Positions 23,930 to 30,668 of a stretch of 43,473 bases of DNA are shown piece by piece. The DNA lies in NCBI GenBank assembly GCA_045636165.1, contig JAZTWZ010000110.1, forward strand, positions 1-43,473, given 5' to 3'. The first letter of the stretch is position 1. Each line of letters begins with the position of its first letter. The notes below the pieces were generated by a model, which saw nothing but the letters and a program-made list of their open reading frames with translations, had not been told where the DNA came from and ran no database searches. The position numbers and the translations under genes were made by a program. Source of the stretch: SIG480 sp045636165 (GTDB lineage: Bacteria > Bacillota > Clostridia > Oscillospirales > JAAYXM01).

Positions 23930-24706
23930 ATGAAAGCACTTATAACCGGTGCAAGCTCGGGCTTTGGTCGCGATATGGCAAAAATCTTATCGGAAATGGG
24001 CTATGACATCATAGCTGTTGCAAGGCGCGAGGATAAACTTCTTAAGCTTCAGGAAGAACTTTCGACAAACGTTGAAATTATCTGCTGTGATGTTTCCGAC
24101 GAAGATGCGTGCATTGCGCTTTCAGAGCGTGCGGAGGATGCTGATATCTTTATAAACAATGCAGGTTTCGGAGTGTTCGGTGAACTCTGCGAAACCGAGC
24201 TTTCTGATGAGCTTTCCATGATAGAAACAAATGTCCGCGCGGTACATATTCTCACAAAGCTTGTCGCGAAGAAATTTAAGGCGCGAGGATACGGACACAT
24301 CCTCAATGTCGCATCCCTTGCTGCATTCTTCCCGGGTCCGCTTTTCGGTGCATATTATGCGACAAAGGCGTATGTTCTCCGTCTGTCGCAGGCGCTTTCT
24401 GAAGAACTCCGCCGCGATAAAAGTAAGGTTAAAATCAGCGTTCTGTGTCCGGGACCTGCACATACCGGCTTTGCCGATGTTGCAAAGGTGAACTTCGGAA
24501 CGGGAAAAGAAAAAATCGGGAAATTCGTAGTGCTTGAAAGTCGTGATGTCGCAGAGTATGCGATACGGCAGATGTTCAAAGGAAAAGAGGTCATAATTCC
24601 GGGAGCGATAATGAAAATTGCGGTATTTATGCGTCATCTTCTCTCCGATAAGCTTCTCGCCCGTGCAGTGTATCTCGTTCAGAGCAAGAAAATGAAGATA
24701 AAGTAA
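23930..24706 (+). CDS. Short-chain dehydrogenase/reductase (SDR)
   Basis: A 258-residue classical SDR. It has the cofactor-binding TGASSGFG at residues 6-13, the NNAGFG motif near 77 and the catalytic YYATK near 146, with a serine (NVASLAAF) about 12 residues earlier. Arg residues after the second strand (AVARRED) suggest NADP(H). The substrate is unknown; it resembles the DltE/YqjQ-like group of uncharacterised oxidoreductases. The gene follows the tRNA terminator, with GGAGG about ten bases before the ATG, and ends at its own terminator, so it appears monocistronic, though I found no clear promoter in the 28-base gap. Confidence 0.88.
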   Translation: MKALITGASSGFGRDMAKILSEMGYDIIAVARREDKLLKLQEELSTNVEIICCDVSDEDACIALSERAEDADIFINNAGFGVFGELCETELSDELSMIETNVRAVHILTKLVAKKFKARGYGHILNVASLAAFFPGPLFGAYYATKAYVLRLSQALSEELRRDKSKVKISVLCPGPAHTGFADVAKVNFGTGKEKIGKFVVLESRDVAEYAIRQMFKGKEVIIPGAIMKIAVFMRHLLSDKLLARAVYLVQSKKMKIK

Positions 24707-24736
24707 AAAGAAAGTCGCTTTGCGACTTTCTTTTTT
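24705..24736 (+). terminator. Intrinsic terminator after the SDR gene
   Basis: A GC-core hairpin AAAGTCGC/GCGACTTT with three-base loop, extended by A-T pairs, followed by a T-run to 24736. It begins at the stop codon. Confidence 0.88.
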
Positions 24737-24748
24737 ATAACTTAAAAA

Positions 24749-24777
24749 TTGACGATAAAGCCTGTTTATGGTAAAAT
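24749..24777 (+). promoter_or_regulatory. Promoter for prfB
   Basis: TTGACG at 24749-24754 and TAAAAT at 24772-24777, with 17 bases between. AAGGAG at 24801 is the ribosome binding site. Confidence 0.7.
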
Positions 24778-24814
24778 ATAAAAAATAACTTCTGTTTTTT
24801 AAGGAGAGGGAAAA

Positions 24815-25942
24815 ATGCTTGAACTTGACGAACATAAGCTTCGGATAAATGCGCTTGCCGCACCCATAAAAGAACTTTTTTCGGCTATGGATATAGAGGG
24901 TGTATCGGCTGAACTCAAAGAGCTTGAAGTACAGAGTGAGGCGGAAGATTTCTGGAACGACCTTGAAAATTCCCAGGTCGTTTTAAAGAGAATTTCACGC
25001 ATAAAGGAAAAGATTGAACGCTTCAGAAAGTACGAGAGCGATTATGAGGATATAAAGGCGCTCTTCGAGCTTGCTGTTGAAGCCGACGATGCCGATGCGG
25101 CGGCAGAAGTAGGTGAGCTTCTTGATACGCTTGAAAAGACTCTTGCGGATGCGAGAATCGAAACTCTCCTTTCGGGCGAGTATGATAAAAATAACGCCAT
25201 AATGAGTTTTCAGGCTGGAGCAGGCGGAACAGAGGCGCAGGACTGGGCAGAAATGCTCTACCGTATGTACACCCACTGGGCAGAGCGCCACGGCTTTTCG
25301 TATAAGATTCTCGATTTTCTCGACGGTGATGAAGCAGGGCTTAAAAGCGCGAGCATCCTCATCGAGGGCGAGAATGCTTACGGTTATTTAAAGAGCGAAA
25401 TGGGTGTTCACCGCCTTGTTCGTATTTCTCCGTTTGACTCATCGGGTCGCCGTCATACTTCGTTTGCGGCGGTAGAGGTTATGCCCGAAATAACAGAGGA
25501 TGTCGAGGTTGAAATCCGACCTGAAGATTTAAAGGTCGATACCTACCGTTCATCGGGTGCAGGCGGTCAGCATGTCAACAAGACCGAGTCTGCAATCAGA
25601 ATTACCCATATCCCGACAGGCATTGTCGTTGCGTGTCAGAACGAGCGAAGCCAGCATCAGAACCGAGAGGTTGCGCTTCGTATGCTCAAGTCAAAGCTTG
25701 TTGAGATTAAAGAGAGAGAAAACCTTGAGCGAATTGAAGATATAAAGGGAGAGCAGAAGCTTATCGAATGGGGAAGCCAGATCCGCTCGTATGTATTTAT
25801 GCCCTATACGCTCGCGAAGGACCACAGAACGGGCTTTGAAAACGGAAATATCGGCGCGGTTATGGACGGCGATATTGACGGCTTTATAAACGAGTATCTG
25901 ACGCAGATGGCAGTTGCATCAGGGGGAAAAAGCGGCAAGTAG
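24815..25942 (+). CDS. prfB: Peptide chain release factor 2, encoded without programmed frameshift
   Basis: A 375-residue release factor that ends translation at UGA and UAA. The codon-recognition tripeptide SPF (205-207) marks it as RF2 rather than RF1, and the catalytic GGQ is at 250-252. The N-terminal part (LKELEVQSEAEDFWND) aligns with RF2 proteins. In many bacteria prfB carries an in-frame UGA near codon 25 and needs a +1 frameshift; here the frame is open from ATG 24815 with no such site, so autoregulation by frameshifting is absent. It ends nine bases before the YhaN-like gene. Confidence 0.95.
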   Translation: MLELDEHKLRINALAAPIKELFSAMDIEGVSAELKELEVQSEAEDFWNDLENSQVVLKRISRIKEKIERFRKYESDYEDIKALFELAVEADDADAAAEVGELLDTLEKTLADARIETLLSGEYDKNNAIMSFQAGAGGTEAQDWAEMLYRMYTHWAERHGFSYKILDFLDGDEAGLKSASILIEGENAYGYLKSEMGVHRLVRISPFDSSGRRHTSFAAVEVMPEITEDVEVEIRPEDLKVDTYRSSGAGGQHVNKTESAIRITHIPTGIVVACQNERSQHQNREVALRMLKSKLVEIKERENLERIEDIKGEQKLIEWGSQIRSYVFMPYTLAKDHRTGFENGNIGAVMDGDIDGFINEYLTQMAVASGGKSGK

Positions 25943-25951
25943 GTGTAAGAT

Positions 25952-28123
25952 ATGTGGATAAAGAAGCTATATGCAACATTCGGAAAACTGAATAACGAGA
26001 CGCTCAGTCTCTCATCGGGGCTGAATGTGATATACGGCAAAAACGAGTCGGGTAAATCTACCTGGACTTCCTTTATCCGTGCCATGTTTTACGGAATCTC
26101 AACTCGTGAGAAGAAAAAGGACGGGTTTATTCCCGATAAGGAAAAGTTCCTTCCCTGGAGCGGTGACGCAATGTACGGGAAGATGGAGCTTGAAAATGAG
26201 AGCGGCGCGATAACGGTCGAGCGAACGAGCGCAAAAGCAGGAGTTCTCTCGAAAGTAACGGCGAAGTTTGACGAAAGTGGGCTTGACGCGCCTGTCGGCG
26301 ATGCTCTTGTCGGCGTGTCACCGAGTGTTTATGAGAGAACGGCGTTTATCCGCCAGTCGGGGATAGGCGTTTCGGCAGATGCAGAGACGGAGAGAAGAAT
26401 TCTCTCGATAGTTTCAAGCGGTGATGAAACGGTTTCCGCAGGCGAGGTAATAAGCCGTCTAAAGAAACGCCAGAGGCTTCTCGATGGAACATCAAAGAAT
26501 GCGGAAATTCCGAAGCTTTCGGCAGAATATGAAGCTCTTTCAAGAAAAATATCGGAATCAAACGAAAAACTCTCGGAAATTGAGCGCATTACGGAAAGTC
26601 TTGATGCGTGCAAGGCGGCAGAAGCAAAGCTTAAGAGAGAAGCCTTAATCGCAAAAGCCGAGGAAGAAAAGAATAAACGAGGCTATATTGAGAAGGTAAA
26701 GGCAGATTTTTCTGCCGCAGCAGAAAAACTCAAAGAAACAGAAAACTATCCGACCCGTCGTGAGCTTGATTTATTCTTGCAGAAGAAAAACGAGATGGCA
26801 ATGGCGCTCCTTGAAAAAGAGCAGGGCGAAAAGGTTTCCGCGCTTCTTCGCGAGGAGATGTCAAAATGCGAGAGCAGGATAACGGCGTCTCCGTTTGCAG
26901 GGCTTTCTGAAGAAGAAGCGAGAGAGGCTTCTGTTAAAGATATTTCGCTCATTTCTCTTGCTGAGAAATCTAAAAAGAAGGTCGTTCTTGCGATTGTCGC
27001 GCTGGTTCTCGCGGCAGGCTTTACAGCTCTTGGTATAATTTTATCACCCATCTTTTTGGCTTTTGCAGTGTTTTCGTTTGCTTTCTCGCTCGGAATACTG
27101 TTCTCAAAGAACAAAAACAGCCGCATTGCCGACGAACTTTCGGGGAAATACGGCGAATGCAGTGTTGATGCGATAAGCTCATCTCTTTCCGAATACAGAG
27201 AACTTCTTGCTTCAATGAACGAAGCGTCGTCAAAGTTTTCGGAAAATGAAATTTTAAATAAAAACAAGGAAATAACCCTTTCTCTCTGTGAGGAGGATAT
27301 GAAAAAAATCGCATCACAGTTTTTGAAAGCTGAAACGGATGACCTCGCTTTAGTTGAAGCAAAGCTCACTTCGCTTGTTTCGCTCCGTGAAGATGCCTTT
27401 CTTTCCGAGAAAGAAGCCAGAGCAAAGGTTGAAGCTCTTACTGCTACAGCTGATATGAGCGAAACGGCGATTGAATATACCGCGGACGAAATTCCGTCGC
27501 AGAGCTTTTCCGAGATAGAAAAAGAGATAAAAGAGGTTTCAGAGCAGATAAAGCGATTTGAAATCGCGCTTGCAACGATAAAATCTTCTCTTTTAGATTT
27601 TTCTTCCGAAAAGGCAGAAAAGGAGCTTTGCGGAATACGGACCAAGCTCTCAAGGTTGAATGACGAATACGATGCCTTAAGCCTTGCGATTGACACGATA
27701 GACGAGGCAGAACTTGAGCTTAAAACCCGATTCTCTCCCGAAATTGAAAAGAGAACGGCTGAAATTTTCAGTTACCTCACGGGAGGAAGCTATGAGGTGG
27801 TAAGGGTTAAAAATGCAGATTTCGAGATGGATGTCGCAAGCGGTATCGCAACCTCGCCGAGAGAGAGTCTTATGCTTTCTCAGGGAACGGTTGATGAGCT
27901 GTATTTTGCGCTTCGTCTTGCGCTTTTTGAAACGATAGTTCCAAAAAAAGATACGCCTCCGCTTATTATTGACGATGCGTTTGTGAATTTCGATGATGTA
28001 AGGCTTGAAAGGGCACTTGATTTGCTTACCCAAAAGGCACAGAAGATGCAGATAATCATCTTCTCCTGCCACAGGAGAGAGGCGGAATATTTAAAAGGAA
28101 AAGCAAATATCCGAGAACTTTAA
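25952..28123 (+). CDS. YhaN/SMC-like AAA ATPase with central coiled coils and membrane hairpin
   Basis: A 723-residue protein built like Rad50/SbcC. The N-terminal half-ATPase has Walker A GKNESGKST at 29-37. Long coiled coils occupy about 170-330 and 395-640, interrupted near 341-387 by two adjacent hydrophobic helices (VVLAIVALVLAAGF, FLAFAVFSFAFSLGIL). The C-terminal half-ATPase has the signature LSQGTVDELYFALRLAL and Walker B PPLIIDDAF, around 669. This arrangement matches Bacillus YhaN, which is also membrane-associated through a hydrophobic centre. YhaN is normally paired with the exonuclease-like YhaO, which is missing here. It is probably co-transcribed with prfB. DNA repair or membrane-linked nucleic acid handling is possible but unproven. 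Confidence 0.82.
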   Translation: MWIKKLYATFGKLNNETLSLSSGLNVIYGKNESGKSTWTSFIRAMFYGISTREKKKDGFIPDKEKFLPWSGDAMYGKMELENESGAITVERTSAKAGVLSKVTAKFDESGLDAPVGDALVGVSPSVYERTAFIRQSGIGVSADAETERRILSIVSSGDETVSAGEVISRLKKRQRLLDGTSKNAEIPKLSAEYEALSRKISESNEKLSEIERITESLDACKAAEAKLKREALIAKAEEEKNKRGYIEKVKADFSAAAEKLKETENYPTRRELDLFLQKKNEMAMALLEKEQGEKVSALLREEMSKCESRITASPFAGLSEEEAREASVKDISLISLAEKSKKKVVLAIVALVLAAGFTALGIILSPIFLAFAVFSFAFSLGILFSKNKNSRIADELSGKYGECSVDAISSSLSEYRELLASMNEASSKFSENEILNKNKEITLSLCEEDMKKIASQFLKAETDDLALVEAKLTSLVSLREDAFLSEKEARAKVEALTATADMSETAIEYTADEIPSQSFSEIEKEIKEVSEQIKRFEIALATIKSSLLDFSSEKAEKELCGIRTKLSRLNDEYDALSLAIDTIDEAELELKTRFSPEIEKRTAEIFSYLTGGSYEVVRVKNADFEMDVASGIATSPRESLMLSQGTVDELYFALRLALFETIVPKKDTPPLIIDDAFVNFDDVRLERALDLLTQKAQKMQIIIFSCHRREAEYLKGKANIREL

Positions 28124-28130
28124 AAAAAGG

Positions 28131-28159
28131 TTTCATTATTCTTAAAATTGTTGTATAAT
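28131..28159 (+). promoter_or_regulatory. Possible promoter for the CofE-like gene
   Basis: A perfect TATAAT at 28154-28159, 17 bases after TTTCAT (28131-28136), which is a poor -35 element. No terminator separates it from the upstream gene. Confidence 0.5.
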
Positions 28160-28191
28160 AATAGAAAATGCAAAACAAAGGGGTTATAAAA

Positions 28192-28890
28192 ATGTCAGAG
28201 CTTTGTGCAAATGAAGGAAAGAATACGATAATCACGGTTGAAGGACGCGACTATATGCGCCTTCCGATAAAGACTCATGTCGTCACCGAAAACGATGTAA
28301 TTGCCGATGTTGCAGAGAAGTATGCAATGGAGCACATGCAGGAGGGAGACATTCTCTTTATCTCAGAAAAGTGTGTAGCTTGCTCGCAGAGAAGAGCTGT
28401 ACCACTTGATGAGATCAATCCGCGCCCGCTTGCAAAGCTTCTTTGCAAATTCGTTTTGAAAACACCTCACGGTATCGGTCTCGGAATTCCTGAAACAATG
28501 GAAATGGCTCTTCGCGAATGCGGAACTCCGCGAATTCTCTTTGCAGCTCTTATCAGCGCTGTCGGTAAGCTCTTTAAGCGTCGCGGCTGGTTCTATAAGG
28601 TAGCAGGATACCGCGCAGAGTCAATCGACGGTCCGACTCCCTATACTCTTCCGCCGTACAATAAGTGCGTAGTTCTCGGTCCGGAGAACCCGGATAAGGT
28701 TGCGCGCGATGTTGCAGCAAAGATAGGCTTCAGAGTTATTATCGTTGATATAAACGACCTTGCAGGAAAGATTCTCGGTGCATCAGATGAAACTCTTGAC
28801 CGTGAGCTTCTCCCGAAGATTCTTAAAGATAATCCGCTCGGTCAGAACGCACAGCAGACTCCGATGGGAATAATCCGCGAGGTTAAGTAG
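28192..28890 (+). CDS. CofE-like (coenzyme F420-0:L-glutamate ligase family) protein
   Basis: A 232-residue protein resembling the F420 gamma-glutamyl ligase fold: LPIKTHVVTENDVIADVAEKY at the N-terminus, GDILFISEKCVACSQ, and VAGYRAESIDGPTPYTLPPYN. In methanogens and actinobacteria CofE adds glutamates to F420-0 using GTP. No other F420 gene is seen, and Clostridia generally do not make F420, so the substrate here is probably different. The ATG at 28192 follows AAAGGGG by eight bases; an earlier ATG at 28168 has no ribosome binding site. The next gene starts two bases after the stop, implying a functional pair. Confidence 0.78.
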   Translation: MSELCANEGKNTIITVEGRDYMRLPIKTHVVTENDVIADVAEKYAMEHMQEGDILFISEKCVACSQRRAVPLDEINPRPLAKLLCKFVLKTPHGIGLGIPETMEMALRECGTPRILFAALISAVGKLFKRRGWFYKVAGYRAESIDGPTPYTLPPYNKCVVLGPENPDKVARDVAAKIGFRVIIVDINDLAGKILGASDETLDRELLPKILKDNPLGQNAQQTPMGIIREVK

Positions 28891-28892
28891 GA

Positions 28893-30083
28893 ATGCAGTT
28901 TGAACATATAAAAAAGGTTGCGGAGGAAAACTCAAAGCGCATTCTTGAGTCGTTTGCGAAGCACAGAGTTTCGGACACTATGTTTGCCGGAACGACGGGT
29001 TACGGTTATAACGACCAGGGAAGAGATACCCTCGATTCCATATACTCCGATGTGTTCGGAGCAGAGGATGCGATTTGCCGCATACAGTTTGTAAACGGAA
29101 CCCACGCGCTTTTCTGCGCTATGTTCGGTGCTCTCAACCCGGGAGATACGCTTCTTTCGATAACGGGTGCGCCGTATGATACGCTTCTCGGTGCGATCGG
29201 AGTTTCGGGCTCACCCCGTCACGGTACGCTTGCAGAATACGGCGTAAAGTACCGCGAGATACCGATGAAGAACGGCGGTGTGGATATCGATTCTGCAGTA
29301 GCAGCGGCAGAGGAAGAAGAAAATGTCCTCGTTTACATACAGCGCTCACGCGGTTACGGTGACCGTCGCGCACTCTCGGTTTCAGAGATTGAAGATATAA
29401 TTAAAAAGATTAAGGATAAAAATCCGAAAGCCCTCGTAATGGTCGATAACTGTTATGGCGAGTTCTGTGAAACCCGTGAGCCGACCCATGTCGGAGCAGA
29501 TATTATGGCAGGCTCTCTTATAAAGAACCCTGGTGGAGGACTTGCGCCGACGGGAGGATATGTCGCAGGAAGACAGGAGCTTGTCGAGCGTGCGGCAGAG
29601 AGGCTTACCGTTCCGGGAATAGGTCGCGAATGCGGCTCATCGCTCGGAAATAACAGACTTCTTTTCCAGGGCTTCTTTATGGCACCGCATATCGTTTCGC
29701 AGGCTCTTATGACGGCGATTTTTGCGGCAAAGACCTTCGAGGAAATGGGATATGAGGTTTCACCTCGCTCAGATGAGGCGAGATACGACATCATTCAGAC
29801 GATAGAGCTTAAGAACGCGGACACTCTTTCCGCTTTCTGTCGCGGTATCCAGTCAGGAGCACCGTGCGACTCATTCGTAACGCCTGAGGCATGGGATATG
29901 CCGGGATATGACGACCCCGTCATTATGGCAGCAGGCGCGTTTGTTCAGGGCTCGTCAATCGAACTTTCGGCAGATGCGCCGATGAGAGAGCCGTATCGCG
30001 TATATCTCCAGGGCGGAATAACTTACGAAAGCGGAAAGCTCGGAATTCTCCGCGCAGCAGAAGAAATAAAGAAACTCATCTGA
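28893..30083 (+). CDS. PLP-dependent methionine gamma-lyase-like protein ('aluminum resistance' family)
   Basis: A 396-residue fold-type I pyridoxal phosphate enzyme. Typical motifs are FAGTTGYGYNDQGRDTLD near the N-terminus, FVNGTHALFCAMFGALNPGD, MVDNCYGEFCE (cofactor aspartate) and SLIKNPGGG, whose Lys211 is the likely Schiff-base lysine. The family (YnbB-like) is widespread in Firmicutes and is labelled aluminum resistance or methionine gamma-lyase, but the physiological reaction is uncertain. In many genomes it lies beside glutamine synthetase or hfq; here it is tightly paired with the CofE-like gene, with GAGG eight bases before the ATG. Confidence 0.87.
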   Translation: MQFEHIKKVAEENSKRILESFAKHRVSDTMFAGTTGYGYNDQGRDTLDSIYSDVFGAEDAICRIQFVNGTHALFCAMFGALNPGDTLLSITGAPYDTLLGAIGVSGSPRHGTLAEYGVKYREIPMKNGGVDIDSAVAAAEEEENVLVYIQRSRGYGDRRALSVSEIEDIIKKIKDKNPKALVMVDNCYGEFCETREPTHVGADIMAGSLIKNPGGGLAPTGGYVAGRQELVERAAERLTVPGIGRECGSSLGNNRLLFQGFFMAPHIVSQALMTAIFAAKTFEEMGYEVSPRSDEARYDIIQTIELKNADTLSAFCRGIQSGAPCDSFVTPEAWDMPGYDDPVIMAAGAFVQGSSIELSADAPMREPYRVYLQGGITYESGKLGILRAAEEIKKLI

Positions 30084-30097
30084 AGTGAGAAGAATAA

Positions 30098-30163
30098 ATG
30101 AATTATCTTGCAGTAGATATTGGCGTGTCAAGCGGACGCCATATCACAAAAAATGAAGCGTAA
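30098..30163 (+). pseudogene. Remnant of a rhamnulokinase-like (FGGY) sugar kinase, N-terminal 21 codons
   Basis: After the lyase gene, ATG 30098 opens a 21-codon frame reading MNYLAVDIGVSSGRHITKNE. The first 16 residues match the N-terminal phosphate-binding loop of rhamnulokinases and related FGGY kinases (NYLAVDIGASSGRHI pattern), then the similarity ends and a TAA follows. About 470 codons of the kinase are missing. It is probably the leftover of a deletion that removed the gene; a terminator follows within 15 bases. Confidence 0.65.
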
Positions 30164-30177
30164 GCGAAATGTAAAAT

Positions 30178-30211
30178 AAAAATAGCAGAGGTTATAACCT
30201 CTGCTATTTTT
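30178..30211. terminator. Perfect 34-bp palindromic terminator
   Basis: The 17-base arms 30178-30194 and 30195-30211 are exactly complementary, with AAAAA and TTTTT ends. It closes the CofE-like/lyase transcript after the kinase remnant. Confidence 0.88.
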
Positions 30212-30264
30212 CTATATCAGGTTTTCAATTAAAAATAAATTTTTCCTGTAATATTAGTCACTCC

Positions 30265-30296
30265 AAAAACAAAACGGTGCAAAAAATTTGCACCGC
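30265..30296 (-). terminator. Terminator after the ferredoxin gene
   Basis: A nine-bp stem (30276-30284 with 30288-30296) and three-base loop, followed on the minus strand by TTTTGTTTTTGG. It lies about 20 bases past the ferredoxin stop. Confidence 0.85.
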
Positions 30297-30316
30297 TTCG
30301 TCTTTTTTAAACAGAA

Positions 30317-30487
30317 TTACTCAGCGCTGATTGCCTCAACCGGGCAAGCTGCAGCGCAAGCACCGCAATCTGCACAAGCATCCTTGTCGATAACAAATTT
30401 TGTATCGCCTTCAGAAATGCAGCCTACGGGGCATTCAGAAGCGCAAGAGCCGCACTGGATGCACTCGTCATTGATTACATATGCCAT
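30317..30487 (-). CDS. 2[4Fe-4S] ferredoxin, clostridial type
   Basis: A 56-residue electron carrier with two cluster motifs, CIQCGSCASECP and CADCGACAAACP, each CX2CX2CX3CP. The length and almost symmetrical halves match the low-potential clostridial ferredoxins that accept electrons from pyruvate:ferredoxin oxidoreductase or hydrogenase. The start is the ATG at 30487, nine bases after GGAGG; the longer frame from 30547 would run through the promoter. It has its own promoter and terminator and diverges from clpC. Confidence 0.95.
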   Translation of the reverse strand: MAYVINDECIQCGSCASECPVGCISEGDTKFVIDKDACADCGACAAACPVEAISAE

Positions 30488-30518
30488 GGGAAAACACCTC
30501 CAAGTATTTGATGTATAT

Positions 30519-30547
30519 ATTGTAACAATGAATAGAGAAAAATGCAA
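30519..30547 (-). promoter_or_regulatory. Promoter for the ferredoxin gene
   Basis: On the minus strand TTGCAT (30547-30542) and TACAAT (30524-30519) are 17 bases apart. Confidence 0.7.
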
Positions 30548-30668
30548 TGGGGAAAACTAAAAAATTTTTTAATTTTTTAAAAACTTTTGCAAAATGCAAT
30601 CAGAAAGAAGTGTTAAAAAGCTTATAAAATGGGAAGAATAGATAAAAATGAAAGCAGAGGCGGCAAAA

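Noticed and set aside
26746..27696. 316-codon minus-strand open frame opposite the YhaN-like gene
   Set aside because: Serine-rich shadow caused by codon bias of the coiled-coil gene; no start signal or family match.
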